Shown here one piece after another: positions 45,615-58,164 of a stretch of DNA of 64,000 nt (positions are counted from its first letter, which is position 1; each line of letters opens with the position of its first letter). The position numbers and the translations under genes are program-made. The DNA is from Rehmannia glutinosa. Its lineage: Eukaryota; Streptophyta; Magnoliopsida; Lamiales; Orobanchaceae. The stretch lies in the NCBI GenBank assembly GCA_016081115.2, contig CM071935.1:28754075-28818074 (forward strand), in the 5' to 3' direction. The notes below the pieces were generated by a model, which saw only the letters and a program-made list of their open reading frames with translations, was not told the DNA's origin and searched no databases.

Positions 45615-45627
45615 TGGTTTCAAAGCC
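45615..45627 (+). other. Decayed primer binding site of the Tekay element
   Basis: TGGTTTCAAAGCC differs from TGGTATCAGAGCC (initiator Met tRNA complement) at two positions, and lies a few bases after the LTR end. Confidence 0.65.
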
Positions 45628-46063
45628 AAGGTTTTTAAAATCGGTTCTGTATACTTCAAAAGATTTTATTTAGAAAATGTCTTAAGTCAATAAGTCACGG
45701 GTTCTAAGTCGCGCTGCTCGTCCTCCTCCATTCGGTAAGAATCACATTTAATGTCATTATTAATTGATATATTTTTATTTCAATGAAATGTATGTCTGTA
45801 TAAAATTGATTATTTTTTGGATCGAATAGAAGATAGATGAACTTGATATTTTTTTCTTGAATAAAATAAATTGTTTTATATGCAAATAAAATTATTTACA
45901 TCATCTTACTTCAGATTCCAACGTGATTGTCATAATAATATTAGTCAAAATTAAGTTTTATCGTATCATGAGATGCTAATGATTACTTACACTAAGTTAG
46001 ATAATATTATTTGAATAGAACGTATGATTGCGAGAATTTAATACATACTTCATTTAATATAAG
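45628..46063 (+). other. Tekay element leader
   Basis: Non-coding AT-rich leader between primer site and gag ATG; no feature seen. Confidence 0.5.
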
Positions 46064-47150
46064 ATGAATCGCAACACTCGCTCGACTCACCAAGTCGGGA
46101 ATGGTTCCAACACCAACAATGCTCAAGGGACTCCCCTGGCTGTCAAGCTCTCTTGCAAGTTTTGACTACTTTTGGTGAAACTAGTCAAATGAGATGAGCT
46201 GACGTTCCTGAAAGAAACCGGTTACCAGACTTTCTTAGGTTATCCCCGCCATCTTTTGTGGGTACCAGTGATCCTATCGAAGCTGAGGGATGACTTACAG
46301 AGATTCAAAAAATCTTTTCTGTAATTGACTGCACTGACAAGGAACGTGTTAACTATGCAACGTTTGTGCTTCGAGATGATGTATATGATTGGTGGAGGAT
46401 GGTGCAACGTCAGATCGAGGGCGACACTAGCTCCTTTACTTGGAAAATGTTCATAGAAGTTTTCTATGATAAGTACTTTTCGAGGAGTGTTCGCCAATAG
46501 AAGGAAAGAGAATTTATACAGTTGGAACAAAGGAACCATACGGTGGCTGAATATGAAGTGGAGTTCGCCAAATTGTCCAAATTTACTCCTGACTTAATTG
46601 CTACTGAGGAACGAAGAGCCAGACGATTTGAAGAAGGGCTCCGATCGCAAATCAAGCTTGAGGTGACTCCTTTTGAGCTTACTACTTATCATGAAGTTAT
46701 CATCAAAGCTATGTTGGTGGAAAGAGCTCAATATGTGAATTGGGAGATGATGATCCAACAAGGAGGACAAAAGTTCAAGAGAGAGAACCCAAATATTTGG
46801 AATAATAATGGTCAGAAAAGAAAGAAAGTACAAGTTCCACAGGGTGCCTCACACAATAAACTACTGACAACTGTTTGCACTAAATGCGGCAAGACACATC
46901 GGTGAGAATACTTGTTCGGTACATGAGTTTGTTTTAATTGTAAGAAGCCTGGACACAAAACATTAAATTGTCGGAGACTGTTTGCACTAAATGCGGCATG
47001 ACACATCGGGGAGAATGCTTGTTTGGTACATGAGTTTGTTATAATTGTAAGAAGCCTTGACACATAGCATTAAACTGCCCGGAGAGAAAGAAGCCCACTC
47101 AGGCTAGAGTGTTCACAATGACACAAATAGAAGCTGAAGAAGTAATAGAC
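46064..47150 (+). pseudogene. Tekay element gag
   Basis: The first ATG at 46064 opens MNRNTRSTHQVGNG. The retrotransposon-gag domain is seen at about 46250-46720 (FVGTSDPIEAEG.. VNYATFVLRDDVYDWW.. EFIQLEQRNHTVAEYEVEFAKL). Stops: TGA at about 46287 where W is expected, and TAG at 46498 where Q or K is expected, both one change from sense. The open piece 46522-46905 ends in the first zinc knuckle. Two knuckle units follow as a tandem duplication, each with stops. Particle assembly and RNA packaging would be the role. Confidence 0.85.
46873..47080 (+). repeat. Tandem duplication of the gag zinc-knuckle segment
   Basis: A ~103-base unit (GTTTGCACTAAATGCGGCA ... AAACATTAAATTGTCGG) is repeated directly at about 46873 and 46979. 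Each unit encodes a CTKCGKTHRGE part and a CFNCKKPGHKTLNC-like knuckle. Confidence 0.8.
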
Positions 47151-47244
47151 ATGTGGCCGTTAACAAATTATTTCTTGCATTTTTTAATTTCGAATTTCAT
47201 ATCATTATGTTCATGCATGTTTTGAGAATGTAATTATTTTGTAG

Positions 47245-50200
47245 GATCTATGAATGTTTCTGATATACTTGCTTATGTGTTAATTGATTCTGGTGCTTCG
47301 CACTCATTCGTGAACTCCAAATTTGGATTGAACCTATTCGATTATGCTACTCGTTGGACACTCTTTTCAGAACATCAACTCCCTCGGGTGATGTCATGAA
47401 TTCAACCTTAGTTTACACTAATCGTCCGATTTTCATTGATGGGAGAGAGTTATATGTTGATCGTATTGGGTTGAATATTCATGACTTTGATGTCATTCTA
47501 GGAATGGATTGGTTGTCCAAACATCACGCAACAATCGATTGCCGAGCTCAAAGGGTAGTCTTTTATTCTCTTCCGAACTCCCAATTGTTCTTTCAGGGAG
47601 TCTCATCAAAACCTGTTAACCCTATCATCTCAGCCATGAAGACCCGTAAACTCCTAAACAAAGGTTGTGAAGCCTATCTAGCCTCACTAACTAAAGTTTC
47701 AAATGAATGTCCCATATTGATCAAATTTCTATTGTCTGTGAATTTCCTAATGTATTTTCGGAGGATCTTCATGGTATTCCACCAGAAAGAGAGGTGGAAT
47801 TTTTTCATAGAATTAATGCATGGAACGACTCCAATATCCAAGGCACCATATCGAATGGCTTCTGCTGAACTAAAAGAACTCAATGAACAACTACAAGATT
47901 TGCTCGATAAAGGATTCATCAGACTGAGTTTCTCACCTTGGGGTGCACCAGTCTTATTTTTCAAAATAAAGGACGGGACAATGAGATTGTGTATTGATTG
48001 ATGCCAACTTAACAATGTGACCATCATGAACAAATACCCTATTCTAAAAATTGAGGAATTATTTGACCAACTTCAGGGTGTTGGGTATTTTTCTAAGATC
48101 GATTTGAGATCGGGCTACCATCAATTGCGCATTCGAGAAGAAGACATCCCCAAAACCCCATTTTATTCTCGCTATGGTCACTATGAATTCCTTGTCATGC
48201 CTTTTGATTTAACTAGTGCCCAACCACATTCATGGAATTAATGAATCGAGTCTTTTCTGATTATCTTGATCAATTTATCATAGTCTTTATTGATGATATC
48301 CTTATTTATTCTCGGTCGACGGTAGAGCACAAACAACACTTAAGACTAGTATTGTAGAGACTCTGAGAGAAAATGCTATTTCTGAAATTCAGTAAATGTG
48401 AGTTTTGGTTAGATAGTGTTCCTTTCTTGGGACATGTTTCTCGAGAAGGGATTTCTGTATATTCTAGCAAGGTTGAGGTGGTGAAAAATTGGCCTACACC
48501 AAAGAACATAGGGTTTCTCTAAGATCTCCGCTCCACTAACTCAACTAACAAGGAAGAACATTATGTTTCAATTGGATGACAAGTGTGAAAAGAGCTTCAA
48601 CGAGTTAAAAGAAAGATTGATGATGGTTCCAGTTCCTACACTGCCAAATGGGATTGATAGCTTCATTATCTATAGTGATGCATCGTTGAAGGATTTAGGT
48701 TGTTTTCTTATGCAACATGGGAAAGTAATTGCCTACGCTTCTAGACAACTGAAGGATTATGAGAAAAATTATCCAACTCATGATTTGAAATTAGAAGTTG
48801 TGGTTTTGCCTTAAAGATATGGCGACACTACTTATACGGGGCTAGGTGCGAAATTTACACAGAACATAAAAGTCTAAAATATTTTTTCACTCAGAAAGAG
48901 CTTAACATGAGACAACGCAGATGGCTTGAACTATTAAAATATTATGATTGTGTTACCAATTACCATCCGGGTAAGGCCAATGTGGTAGCAGACGCTTTGA
49001 GTCGTAAAGGTCAAGGATATATTTCTACTTTACATGTGGTTTAACAACCGTTGTTAAAGGACATGCAAAACCTTGAGTTGGAAATTATTTTCCAAGAAAA
49101 GATGAGTTATTTGGCTACCTTGAGTTCACAATCGTCAATTCTGGAAAGGATAAAAACTGCACAACTAGATGACCCAAAGTTAAACAAGATTATTTCAAAG
49201 GTCGTTGAAGTAAAGCGACATGACTATGTGATCTCAGCTGATGGAACTTGATGTTTGGGTAATAGATTCGTAGTCCCCAACAGTGAGGACTTGGAGCTAG
49301 AGATTATGACGGAAGCTCACAACTCAACAAGCATTTTTCATGGGTTGACATGAAAAATGATGTGGCATCATATGTCCACAAGTGTCTTACCTGTCAACAA
49401 GTCAAAGCTGAACATCAAAGACCTTCCGGTATTTTGCAACCACTGATGATTCCTGAGTGGAAATGGGAGCGTGTTGGTATAGATTTTGTTATGGGACTAC
49501 AGAAGACGAAGTTGGGATTTGACTCTATGTGGGTTATAGTTGACCATCTCACCAAGTTCGCACATTTTCTACCAGTGAGAAAGACGTACAACATGAATAA
49601 TTATGTAGAACTATATATAACTGAGATAGTTCGGTTGCATGGAGTACCATTATCTATTGTGTCAGATAGGGACCCTAAGTTTACCTCCACTTTCTAGAAA
49701 AGCCTACACCGAGCTATGGATACTCAGTTGAGTTTCAGTATAGCTTTTCATCCATAGACCGATGGACAATTAGAGAGAAAAATTCAGACACCTGAAGATA
49801 TGCTCCGAGCATGTGTGAAGATTTTAGTAGTACTTGGGATAAATTTTTACCAGTAGTGGAATTTTCGTACAATAATAGCTATCAGGTTTCTGTTGGGATA
49901 GCTCCTTATGAGGCTTTGTATGGAATAAAGTGACGATCACCAGTGCATTGCGATGAAGTTGGTGAGAGAAAACTAATAGGACATGAGTTGGCACAACAGA
50001 CAGCTGAGGTAGTTGAGAAAATCCGATAAAGAATGAAAATTGCTCAGAGCCGTCAAAAGATCTATGTCGATAAGAGAAGAACGTCATTAGAATTTTCTGT
50101 TGGAGATATGATTTTTCTTAAAGTTGCACCAATTAAAGGTGTTATGAGGTTTGGAATGAAAGGGAAGTTAAGTCCTCGCTATATTGGACCGTTTGAAAGT

Positions 50201-50538
50201 TTTGAGAGGATATATAGTGTGGCATATAAAATTGCCTTACCTCCAATACTATTTAATTTGGAGTTCACAATGTCTTCCACGTCTCGATGCTTAAGATGCA
50301 CATTCCAGATCACTCATATATTTTAAGTTATGAGTCACTCAATATTCAGGATAATTTCTATAAAGATATACCAGTTATAATTATGGATAAGATCGAAAAT
50401 GATCTTAGAAGAAAGAAAGTTGTATTAGTTAAATTCCTATGGCGAAATCACGCTATAGAAGAAGCTACATGGGAACGTGAAGATGAGATGTGTTTCTATA
50501 TCCCTAATTGCAAGTTTCGAGGACGATACTTTTATTAG
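47245..50538 (+). pseudogene. Tekay element pol (protease, RT, RNase H, integrase, chromodomain)
   Basis: Protease: VLIDSGASHSFVNSKF (about 47280) and LGMDWLSKHHATIDC (about 47500). RT: PYRMASAELKELNEQLQDLL (about 47850), YFSKIDLRSGYHQLRI (about 48090) and catalytic FIDDILIYS (about 48280). RNase H: FIIYSDASLKDLGCFLMQHG (about 48660) and NYHPGKANVVADALSRK (about 48960). Integrase: a zinc part with CLTCQQVKAEHQ (about 49385), core ERVGIDFVMGL (catalytic D, about 49470), IVSDRDPKF (D, about 49660) and the region of the third acidic residue (TDGQLER, about 49760). Chromodomain: VLVKFLWRNHAIEEATWERE (about 50430), which in chromoviruses guides integration to marked chromatin. Stops and frameshifts break every domain. 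Confidence 0.9.
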
Positions 50539-50548
50539 TAGGGGACAA
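50537..50548 (+). other. Polypurine tract of the Tekay element
   Basis: Purine-rich AGTAGGGGACAA just before the 3' LTR. Confidence 0.7.
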
Positions 50549-50875
50549 TGTCACAACCACTTTGAATTTTAAGAAAACAAATACAATAAAAAAAACAAAT
50601 TGGAGGATATTGGGGCACAATGCAAGAGAAATATGGAGAAAAAGAAAGAAAAAAGTAGAAGTGGAGGAAAGTGGGGGATAATGGGAAAGATAGTGGAAGA
50701 AAAGAAAAGAGATAGAGAGAGGGAGAGGGAGAAGAATGAGAGGAAATGAAGGAGGAAAACAAGAAAAATACAAGAGATATAATCTAATTTGCAGTACAAA
50801 TTCTCCGAGAAGTTTGAAGGTTTCGTAATTATTTCTTTAGTTTCATATTGAATTTGGTTAAATTTTACTAATCCT

Positions 50876-53086
50876 TGTTGGAATTTTGGTTTGGTAAAAT
50901 AGGTGTTGAGTCTAGGGCTGTGCATGGGACTTGGAGATTACTGAAACCGAACCGATATCCGGACCGAAAGATCTCCGAACCGAAAATATCCGTTGATTTT
51001 TTGACTTCCCCGAACAGTACCGTACCGAAAATATTTATGGTACGGTTCTGGAGATTTTTCAAATACCCGTACTGAGAACCGTACCGAACCGTATCGAACC
51101 ACTCCGAACCGAAGACCCAAAGTTAGAACCGATTTTAAAGATTTTATATAAATACATATACATTATTTCTATGTTGTTTTTATTTTGATATTGAATTAAC
51201 TACAAACTATTTGAAATTAAATTGATTATAAAGCATATTTCTGAAAACACCATAATATTGCAACTATTATGAATTTTAAAAAACTTTGATATTAATAATA
51301 GAGTAAATCATTTGAAATTGAAATTAGTTAAATGATTAGTAAATTGCACTTAAAAGAGAAACAAGTAATAGTAGCATATTATAATAATATAAAAATGATC
51401 ATATTTTAATTTTTTTACCATATCACATAAAATTATAAATATAATTTTATTGATTATGTTAAGTTGTTAAGTATGAAACATTGATATTATAAATTTATAC
51501 AAGTTTTTATTGCATATTAATTTATAAAAATTATTAGTTAATTATATATGTTCTATGTCAATAGAAGGACAATTGCCCAAATAATAGACTATTATTGTAT
51601 TATAGATGTTATTAAGTTTAGAATTTTGGATTGAGTTACCTATTATAGTTTTAGTTTTTATTTTGAGAATACGCTAAAAAGAGACTAGAACTCTAGAAGT
51701 ATATATGTTTGGTGATTTTTATATTGATTTTCTTTTTTCTTTTTTTTTTTTCCTTCCAAATTTGTATGTTTTATTTATGGCTAATCTCCGAATCTCCATC
51801 CCGATCTGAACTGTACCGTCCCGTTCCATTAGAACTGAATCTCTGTCCCGAACCGTACCGAATGTTCGGTAAGGTTCGGGACGAAGATTGTTTTCTATGG
51901 TTCGGTTCTGGAGATTTATTTTTAGAATCTCCGAACTTCGGGATGGTTCTGGAGATTTCCAAATCTCCGAACCGTCCCGTACCGTGCACACCCCTAGTTG
52001 AGACAATTTTGATCAAATATTTAAGTGAAATCGATTAGTGAAAAATAGATTTAAATTATTTGTAAAAATTCTACTAAGAGAGTAGATGAGAATAGCATTT
52101 GGAATTTCTCAAAACCAATTCCGGGTGAATTAGAAATTAATGTTAGAAATTAACCACTTAAAACTAGAAAATGATATAAAATATGAAAAATGTGGAGAAT
52201 GGGAAATGCTCCATCCCACATAGGAAAATAAGACAAAATTTGCTCACTTTATAAATCCCAAGTTGGACTTATGGGTTTGGGCCCTTGGGGGCACCCAAGT
52301 TTTTAAAAGGGTGAGGACCTACATGCTTGTGGGTTTGGTTCAAAGCACACACGCGTGTATGCCACCGCTGCTGGCCAGCTCGGCCCAGCCCGGCCCGAGT
52401 TTGGGTTGTGGGTCGCGGGCCACGGGCTTGGGCTTGGGCTTCAAGGCCTTATTCTTTTTGCAGCAAATTTATTTAAACCCTTTAAAATTAATTAATTATT
52501 TTTTATGATTAATTAAAGATTTCCAACTGAACTGTTCGCAACCAAGCACGGACACATGCACGGGTCGTGCGCCAGGTTGTGCGTCAAGTTGAAACTTTGC
52601 TATTTCGTTCGCATTTAAGCACGGGCACATGCACGGACCGTGTGTCAGGTCGTGCATCAATGCGAACCTTTGAATAGATGCACTTGTTGGCTATAAATAT
52701 GTCTTTTTGAGCCAAAAGACATGATCTTTCCATCTGGGCACCTTGATGCCTATATAATCGAGCCCCTGCATATGAAATAATAGACTAACACGAAATTACA
52801 AGCCTAAAACGAGTCATTTGCATCAGCATATTTATTTCCTTCATGTTCAAAGCTTGAAAGCCTTAAAAACTTTCTATTCGCTGGTAGTTTGGTTTTGCAA
52901 GTGCTGCTAAATCAAACTCGTTCAAGTCGTCGTATCTTAGAGACGAATGCCGGAACCGTAAGAACTTATTATATGGGGCATTTTCGTCTTGCGAAGACTG
53001 TATCCAATATAGGCCTCGACTAAGCCAAAAATATCCAAACACTTTGCCATTTTCTGAAACCGTAAACCTTCTAAATTTCACCAACA
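50876..53086 (+). repeat. 5' LTR of the deleted copia element
   Basis: Without the hAT insert it is about 1.12 kb. It has a partial tandem repeat near 52540-52670 (words such as GCACGGGCACATGCACGG) that the 3' LTR carries only once. Confidence 0.85.
50913..51996. mobile_element. hAT-like non-autonomous element (1084 bp)
   Basis: Starts TAGGGCTGTGCA and ends TGCACACCCCTA. TAGGGGTGTGCA termini are a common plant hAT signature. GAACCG/CGGTTC-rich subterminal zones surround an AT-rich centre. Flanks GTTGAGTC (50905-50912) and GTTGAGAC (51997-52004) match at seven of eight bases. The other LTR (about 54830) has the empty site. Confidence 0.85.
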
Positions 53087-53103
53087 ATCGGAAGACGAAA
53101 ATT

Positions 53104-53674
53104 ATGTTTCTGTTTCAAGACGATGGCTTCAGTTTCGTTAACTTTGATGGCGATGTACCTGCTCACGGCGAAAAGCCGGCCAAGTTCTCCGGCGTTGACT
53201 TCAAACGCTGGCAACAGAAGATGATGTTCTACCTCACTACTTTGGGTTTGTCCCGTTTCTTGGAGGAGGACCCCCTACCATTGGCAATAAAGAATCCGAC
53301 AACCAACGGAGAATTCCTGTGGTTGCTTGGCATAACATCGATTTTGTATGTCGGAATTATGTTGTGAACGGGCTAGACGATACCCTCTATAACATCTATA
53401 GTTCGTTCAAATCGTCCAAAGAGTTGTGGGACTCTATGGAGAAGAAATATAAAGTAGAAGATGCCGACATAATGAAATTTGTTGTCGGTAAATTTCTGGA
53501 TTATAAGATAGTTGATACCAAGATGGTGATTAGCCAAGTGCAAGAAATTCATATCATACTTCATGACTTAGTGTCTGAAGGTATGATTCTGAGTGAGTCG
53601 TTCCAAGTGGCTGCGATTATCGAAAAATTGCTGCCATCGTGGAAATATTTTAAAAACTACCTCAAGCACAAGTG
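53104..53674 (+). pseudogene. gag of the deleted copia element
   Basis: Copia gag of the type NFDGDVPAHGEKPAKFSGVDF followed by KRWQQKMMFYLTTLGLSRFL (from about 53128). One frameshift near 53330 moves the reading to the next frame, which continues VVNGLDDTLYNIYSSFKSSKELWDSMEKKY and ILSESFQVAAIIEKLLPSWK to TGA 53673-53675. No zinc knuckle follows. The ATG at about 53104 (MFLFQDDG) lies only about 20 bases from the LTR end. Confidence 0.8.
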
Positions 53675-53959
53675 AAAGGAAATAGGGCTTGAGAATTTGA
53701 TAGTTTGACTCCGGATTAAGGAAGAAAATCGTGATTCCAATTAGAAATCGACAATTGGGGGGGTGTGACCATACTTTATGGAACATCAATGGAGTTTCTG
53801 TTGCATTTTTAAATGTAACAGAAGGTGTTGCCAAAAGGGTTGTGGGACCAAATCCACAATTGCATGGATGCCCAAAGTGTTGTAATACTAGAGGTAGACA
53901 CACTATTAAGTTAAATCTGAAGTGTTACTAAAGATGTGATAACATCGAAGGTTACACAC

Positions 53960-54258
53960 GTGTTGGGACTAAGGTCTGAAATCTATTAAAACGAGATTCT
54001 AACTGAATTATTGGGACAATGTTCTAACAAATAAAACAAAGTGGCCGAGAACCACATAAGTTCTGGTAATATTATGTTGAACAAGGGTATCAGAAATTAT
54101 AAGTGAGCTTTACTTTTAGACAATTGATTTCGAATGGGGTTATATCGGTTGACTACGTGAAGTCAAAGAAAAACCTTATGGATCCACTTACAAAAGGCAT
54201 TAATCGAGATCAATTGTATAAATTGTTAAGTGGAATGGGTTTAAAATCCACAAACTAA
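53960..54258 (+). pseudogene. RNase H tail of the deleted copia element
   Basis: The 3' end of copia pol is readable as ..LISNGVISVDYVKSKKNLMD then PLTKGINRDQLYKLLSGMGL to TAA 54256-54258. The motif V..VKS..NL.DPLTKG is diagnostic. Everything between gag and this tail is missing, apart from an unplaced stretch 53740-53940. Confidence 0.75.
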
Positions 54259-54805
54259 AGAATGTTCATAGCAGTAACCCAACCTTGTGAATTGGAAATC
54301 CCAAGACCTTGATTTAATGGGACAACTAAGTTATGAATGTTCAGCTGAGCACTTGGAAAATGTGTTAGCTCATTTCTAAAACTTTCAAGTGAAATAGAAA
54401 CATGTTGAATGTGGTGAGGTTAAGTTTAAGACTTTTAATGATTCCTATACCGAAAGGTGGAGTATGTCAGGATACTCTTCAATAGGAGATCACCTATATA
54501 AGTGAGAAGTAATGGCCGCTTCAAAGAAACATTTATGAATCTAAGATATGGTCCAGAGCTAAAATGGACACAACGTGAGAACAACAAGTGTTAGAATTGT
54601 TATTGTGTAAGTAATATTGTCTCGGTTTACAAAAACGACTGAGTAGTTCAAGACATCGCGTCACTAAGCAGCTAGTAAATCCGATAGTATTTTACTAAGG
54701 AAGGTTAAAAGCCACAAGCTACCTATGCAGATGCAATAATAGTTCGTCGAGACTTTCAAGCGAATCTGCATATACGCATGCATTAATTTCATTCATGTCG
54801 GGGAT
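54259..54805 (+). other. 3' untranslated region of the deleted copia element
   Basis: Non-coding, ending GTCGGGGAT before the LTR, a short and poor polypurine tract. Confidence 0.55.
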
Positions 54806-55833
54806 TGTTGGAATTTTGGTTTGGTGAAATGGGTGTTGACCCAATTTTGACCAAATATCTAAGTGGTTTCCATTAGTGAAAAATGGAACTAAATTATTTG
54901 TAAAAATTCTACTAAGAGAGTAGATGAGAATAGCATTTGAAATTTCTCAAAACCAATTCCAGGTGAATGGGAAATTAATGCTAGAAGTTAGCCACTTAAA
55001 ACTAGAAAATGGTATGGAAAATGAAAAATGTGGGGAAAGAGAAATGCTTCATTGATGAAGGCAATGTTTGCTCACTTTATAAATCTCAAGTTGGACTTAT
55101 GGGTTTGGGCACTTGGGGGCACCCAAGTTTTTAAAGGGGTGAGGACCTACATGCTTGTGGGTTTGGTTCAAAGCACACACGCGCACGTGTCGTCGTCACC
55201 GGCCATCTCGGCTCGGCCTGGCCTGGCCCGGGTCCGGCCGTGGGTCGCGGGCCTGGGCTTGGGCTTCAAGGCCCTTATTCTTTTTGGACCAAATTTATTT
55301 AAACCGTTTAAATTTAATTAATTAATAGTTATTAATTAATTAAAGATTTCCAACTAAAGTGTTCGCAACCAAGCACGGGCCGTGCGCCAGGTCATTCGTC
55401 AATGCGAACCTCTGAACAGATGCACATGTTGACTGTAAACATATATTTTCGAGTCAAAAGACATGATCTTTCCATTCGGGCACCTTGATGCCTATATAAT
55501 CGAGCCCCTGTAGATGAAATAACAGACGAACAACACAAAATTACAAGTTTAAAATCGAGTCTTTTGCATCAGCATATTGATTTCCTTCATGTTCAAAGCT
55601 TGAAAGCCATAAACACTCTATGTTCGTTGGTAGTTAGGTTTTTGTAAGTGCTGCTAAATCGAACTTGTTCAAGTCGTTGTATCTTAGGGACGAACGCTGG
55701 AATCGTAAGCACTTAATATACAAGTCATTTTTGTCTTGCGGAGACTGTATCCAATACAAGCCTCGACTAAGCCAAAAATATCCCAATACTTGACCATTTT
55801 CTAAAACAGTAAACCTTCTCAATTTCACCATCA
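54806..55833 (+). repeat. 3' LTR of the deleted copia element (1028 bp)
   Basis: Pairs with 50876-53086. Followed by the ATCCT duplication. Confidence 0.88.
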
Positions 55834-58041
55834 ATCCTATCATATAATGTTTATGTACAGATTCTACGGGTTAGCGAGTGAAGTGAATTTTATCTTAGTT
55901 AATTCGGCAAACCAGACAAGTAATCTCCTTAGTTTTCATGTAGATATTGGTTTGATTATTGTTATATGATTTTCATCATGTTGATCTCAAGACTTGCTAC
56001 CTAGTATATGTGAATTTATGTGTTTTTCTGGAAATCATTGTGTCTTTAATTAAATACTTTATCGTTGATTTGTGAATCGGTATGGTAGTCCAAATACTTC
56101 TGAAATAAGATAGGAGTATTTAGCCAAATTATTCTAAAAAAATGACACCTAATTAATATATGCAAATAATATTATATAGAGTCCAATTGACATTTAAAAT
56201 AATTGGCTACAATTTCTGCAAATAGTCCGACGTCTTCTATTTTTGGTTTGGTAAACAAAATTTCGTGATAACCAATCACTCATGTATGAGAACATCTATA
56301 AATATGAAGTTTATCTCATTGTTTAGATTAAGTTATATATAATAATATAACTCAAAATTTTTATAAATACTAGTAACGAGTATAATTGTTACCTCATTTA
56401 TGCTTAGCATAACCCTATAACATTCTTAATGCTAGAATTATTTTTTTATATGTAACAGAATTTAAGCTAATTATTAGTTAAGTTTAGAATATATAGAATT
56501 TTGAATATATTATATTGTCATGTCAAAAACTTGACTGTATTACAATTATATAAGTTTTCAATCTAAACATTTTCTTACAGATTCATAATTTAATTGATAA
56601 AATTCATGTACACAATCTTTATGTTTTTTTTAAAAAAAATAATTGATCCTCAGTTGATCATATTATCTAGCAAGTTTAGTTGTAAATTTATATTATATCT
56701 TAGTACTATAGCAAATAGTATTCTCTAATCCTTTAACTAGTTCGTATTAATATTTACCTAATTAATTAGCATGTAGGGTTTTTCTTAATCAAATGAATAT
56801 GACTTCTCTAATTAATTGAATGTATGTTTTGTTTTTTGATTATGTTTAATCTAATGTGATATAGTTACTAGGTTTATGTCTTTTATGTTTATTTTCGTAT
56901 TTCATTAAAGTTGCATCACTTAGGTTCATTCATCATGTTAATTTATACTTATAGTATTTAACGAGTATGAGAAGAGTAATAAAATTAAATTTTAAGGTTT
57001 AATGTTAATTATATTTTTCAAAAGAAATGGGTGCATAATGTGTCTATTATGGGAGCGAGTGGGAAATGGGCGCGGGGAACCTGCATTCCCACCATGTGTC
57101 GCTTGCAGCTAAAGTTAATGTTAATGAAAATGTGCCTTCGGGCAAATAAAAGAAAATGCTACTGGTAGATTATGTTGATTGGGTTCCAAATAACAAAGCC
57201 CACTACAACCTTGAATAGAACAATGTGCCACCAAGTGAGCTCCCTTCTTAAAGAAAGTTTTAAATAAAGAAAATGAAAAGTTTTGAAGTAAATGTTATAT
57301 TATTGCTAGGCATGCATTCATGCATGAGATTACTTGTGTAGCTTCTTTAAGCTCATTCCACGAATGTTTAATATTTTCAGATGAGAACCCTAATGAGGTA
57401 GGAGATGGCGCAGTGTAGTGACTCGCGAACCCATGTCTTTCATGATTTTCATATCATTTTAAGTTTCATTCCAAAAAAAAAGTTTGAATTTTAAATTCTA
57501 TTGAGATGTTGACTGTCATTTTCAATTCATTATGGAAGTTTTTGGATTAATCGTTATTTCAATTATTAGTCTTTATTTCCGCTGCAAACTTTGAAACGAA
57601 ATAAAATTTTATTATTCCGTATTTTTAAGAAATCTTTAAAGTATTTCTATAATAATTACTTATTTATGCATTAAAATTCAATAAGCTAGAAGGTACTACA
57701 TAACCCAAGAATGATTAAGATGACTCAAGTCAAAGGGGTAAAGCAGCTGAAGGACTCATAGACAACTGAAAAGAGTCTGTTGCATTGAAATCGTGGAAAT
57801 TACCTGTTTTGGTAATGAAGACATAACTCCAACCTTGAAATGTTCATGCTGAAAGAGAGTGCGAGAGGAATAAGCAAATGGAAAGCTTGCAGAACACTGA
57901 CACCTTTCCAGAGATCTATAGAAGGCTAGTAGACAAGGTTAGGTCCACATCAAAAGCTGCAAAACAAGACAAGCCAACGAGCATTAAGTAAGAGTTTGAA
58001 TTTTTGTCAATCTCTTCAAAGGACAAAATTCAAACTCCTAT

Positions 58042-58050
58042 TATAAAAGC
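58042..58050 (+). promoter_or_regulatory. LTR TATA box, element D
   Basis: TATAAAAGC at the place of TATAAAAGG in A and C. Confidence 0.5.
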
Positions 58051-58117
58051 TGGGGAATTTTTTAGAGAGAAACAAGACACAGAACTGAGAAGCAATATTC
58101 AAGTGAAAGGAAGAACT

Positions 58118-58122
<5 letters not shown>

Positions 58123-58161
<39 letters not shown>
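58123..58161. repeat. CT microsatellite in the element D LTR
   Basis: About 19 CT units, absent from the other LTR copies. Confidence 0.9.

Positions 58162-58164
<3 letters not shown>

Larger units (their letters stand above)
50876..55833 (+). mobile_element. Deleted Ty1/copia element nested in the Tekay 3' LTR
   Basis: LTRs 50876-53086 (interrupted by a hAT-like element) and 54806-55833 begin TGTTGGAATTTTGG and end TTTCACCA(T/A)CA. A perfect 5-bp duplication ATCCT flanks it (50871-50875 and 55834-55838). Only 1.7 kb of internal sequence remains: gag and the tail of RNase H. Protease, integrase and RT are absent, so it is a deletion derivative that could move only in trans. Confidence 0.9.
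42666..57700 (+). mobile_element. Ty3/gypsy chromovirus, Tekay/Del lineage, nested in element D
   Basis: LTRs 42666-45609 and 50549-57700 (the latter interrupted) start T(G/A)TCACAACCACTTT and end TACTACA or its variant. Internal order: gag, protease, RT, RNase H, integrase, chromodomain; integrase after RT marks gypsy, the C-terminal chromodomain marks chromoviruses, and ~2-kb LTRs fit Tekay/Del. Flanks CAACC (42661-42665) and TAACC (57701-57705) are a 5-bp duplication with one C-to-T change. All ORFs are broken. Confidence 0.9.
50549..57700 (+). repeat. Tekay element 3' LTR, split by a copia element
   Basis: Left part 50549-50875 and right part 55839-57700 (about 2.19 kb together) flank the copia insertion 50876-55833 and pair with the 5' LTR 42666-45609. 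Confidence 0.88.

Noticed and set aside
53740..53940. Independent gene between the gag and RNase H relics of the small copia
   Set aside because: 66-codon frame without motif; more likely shuffled internal sequence of the element.
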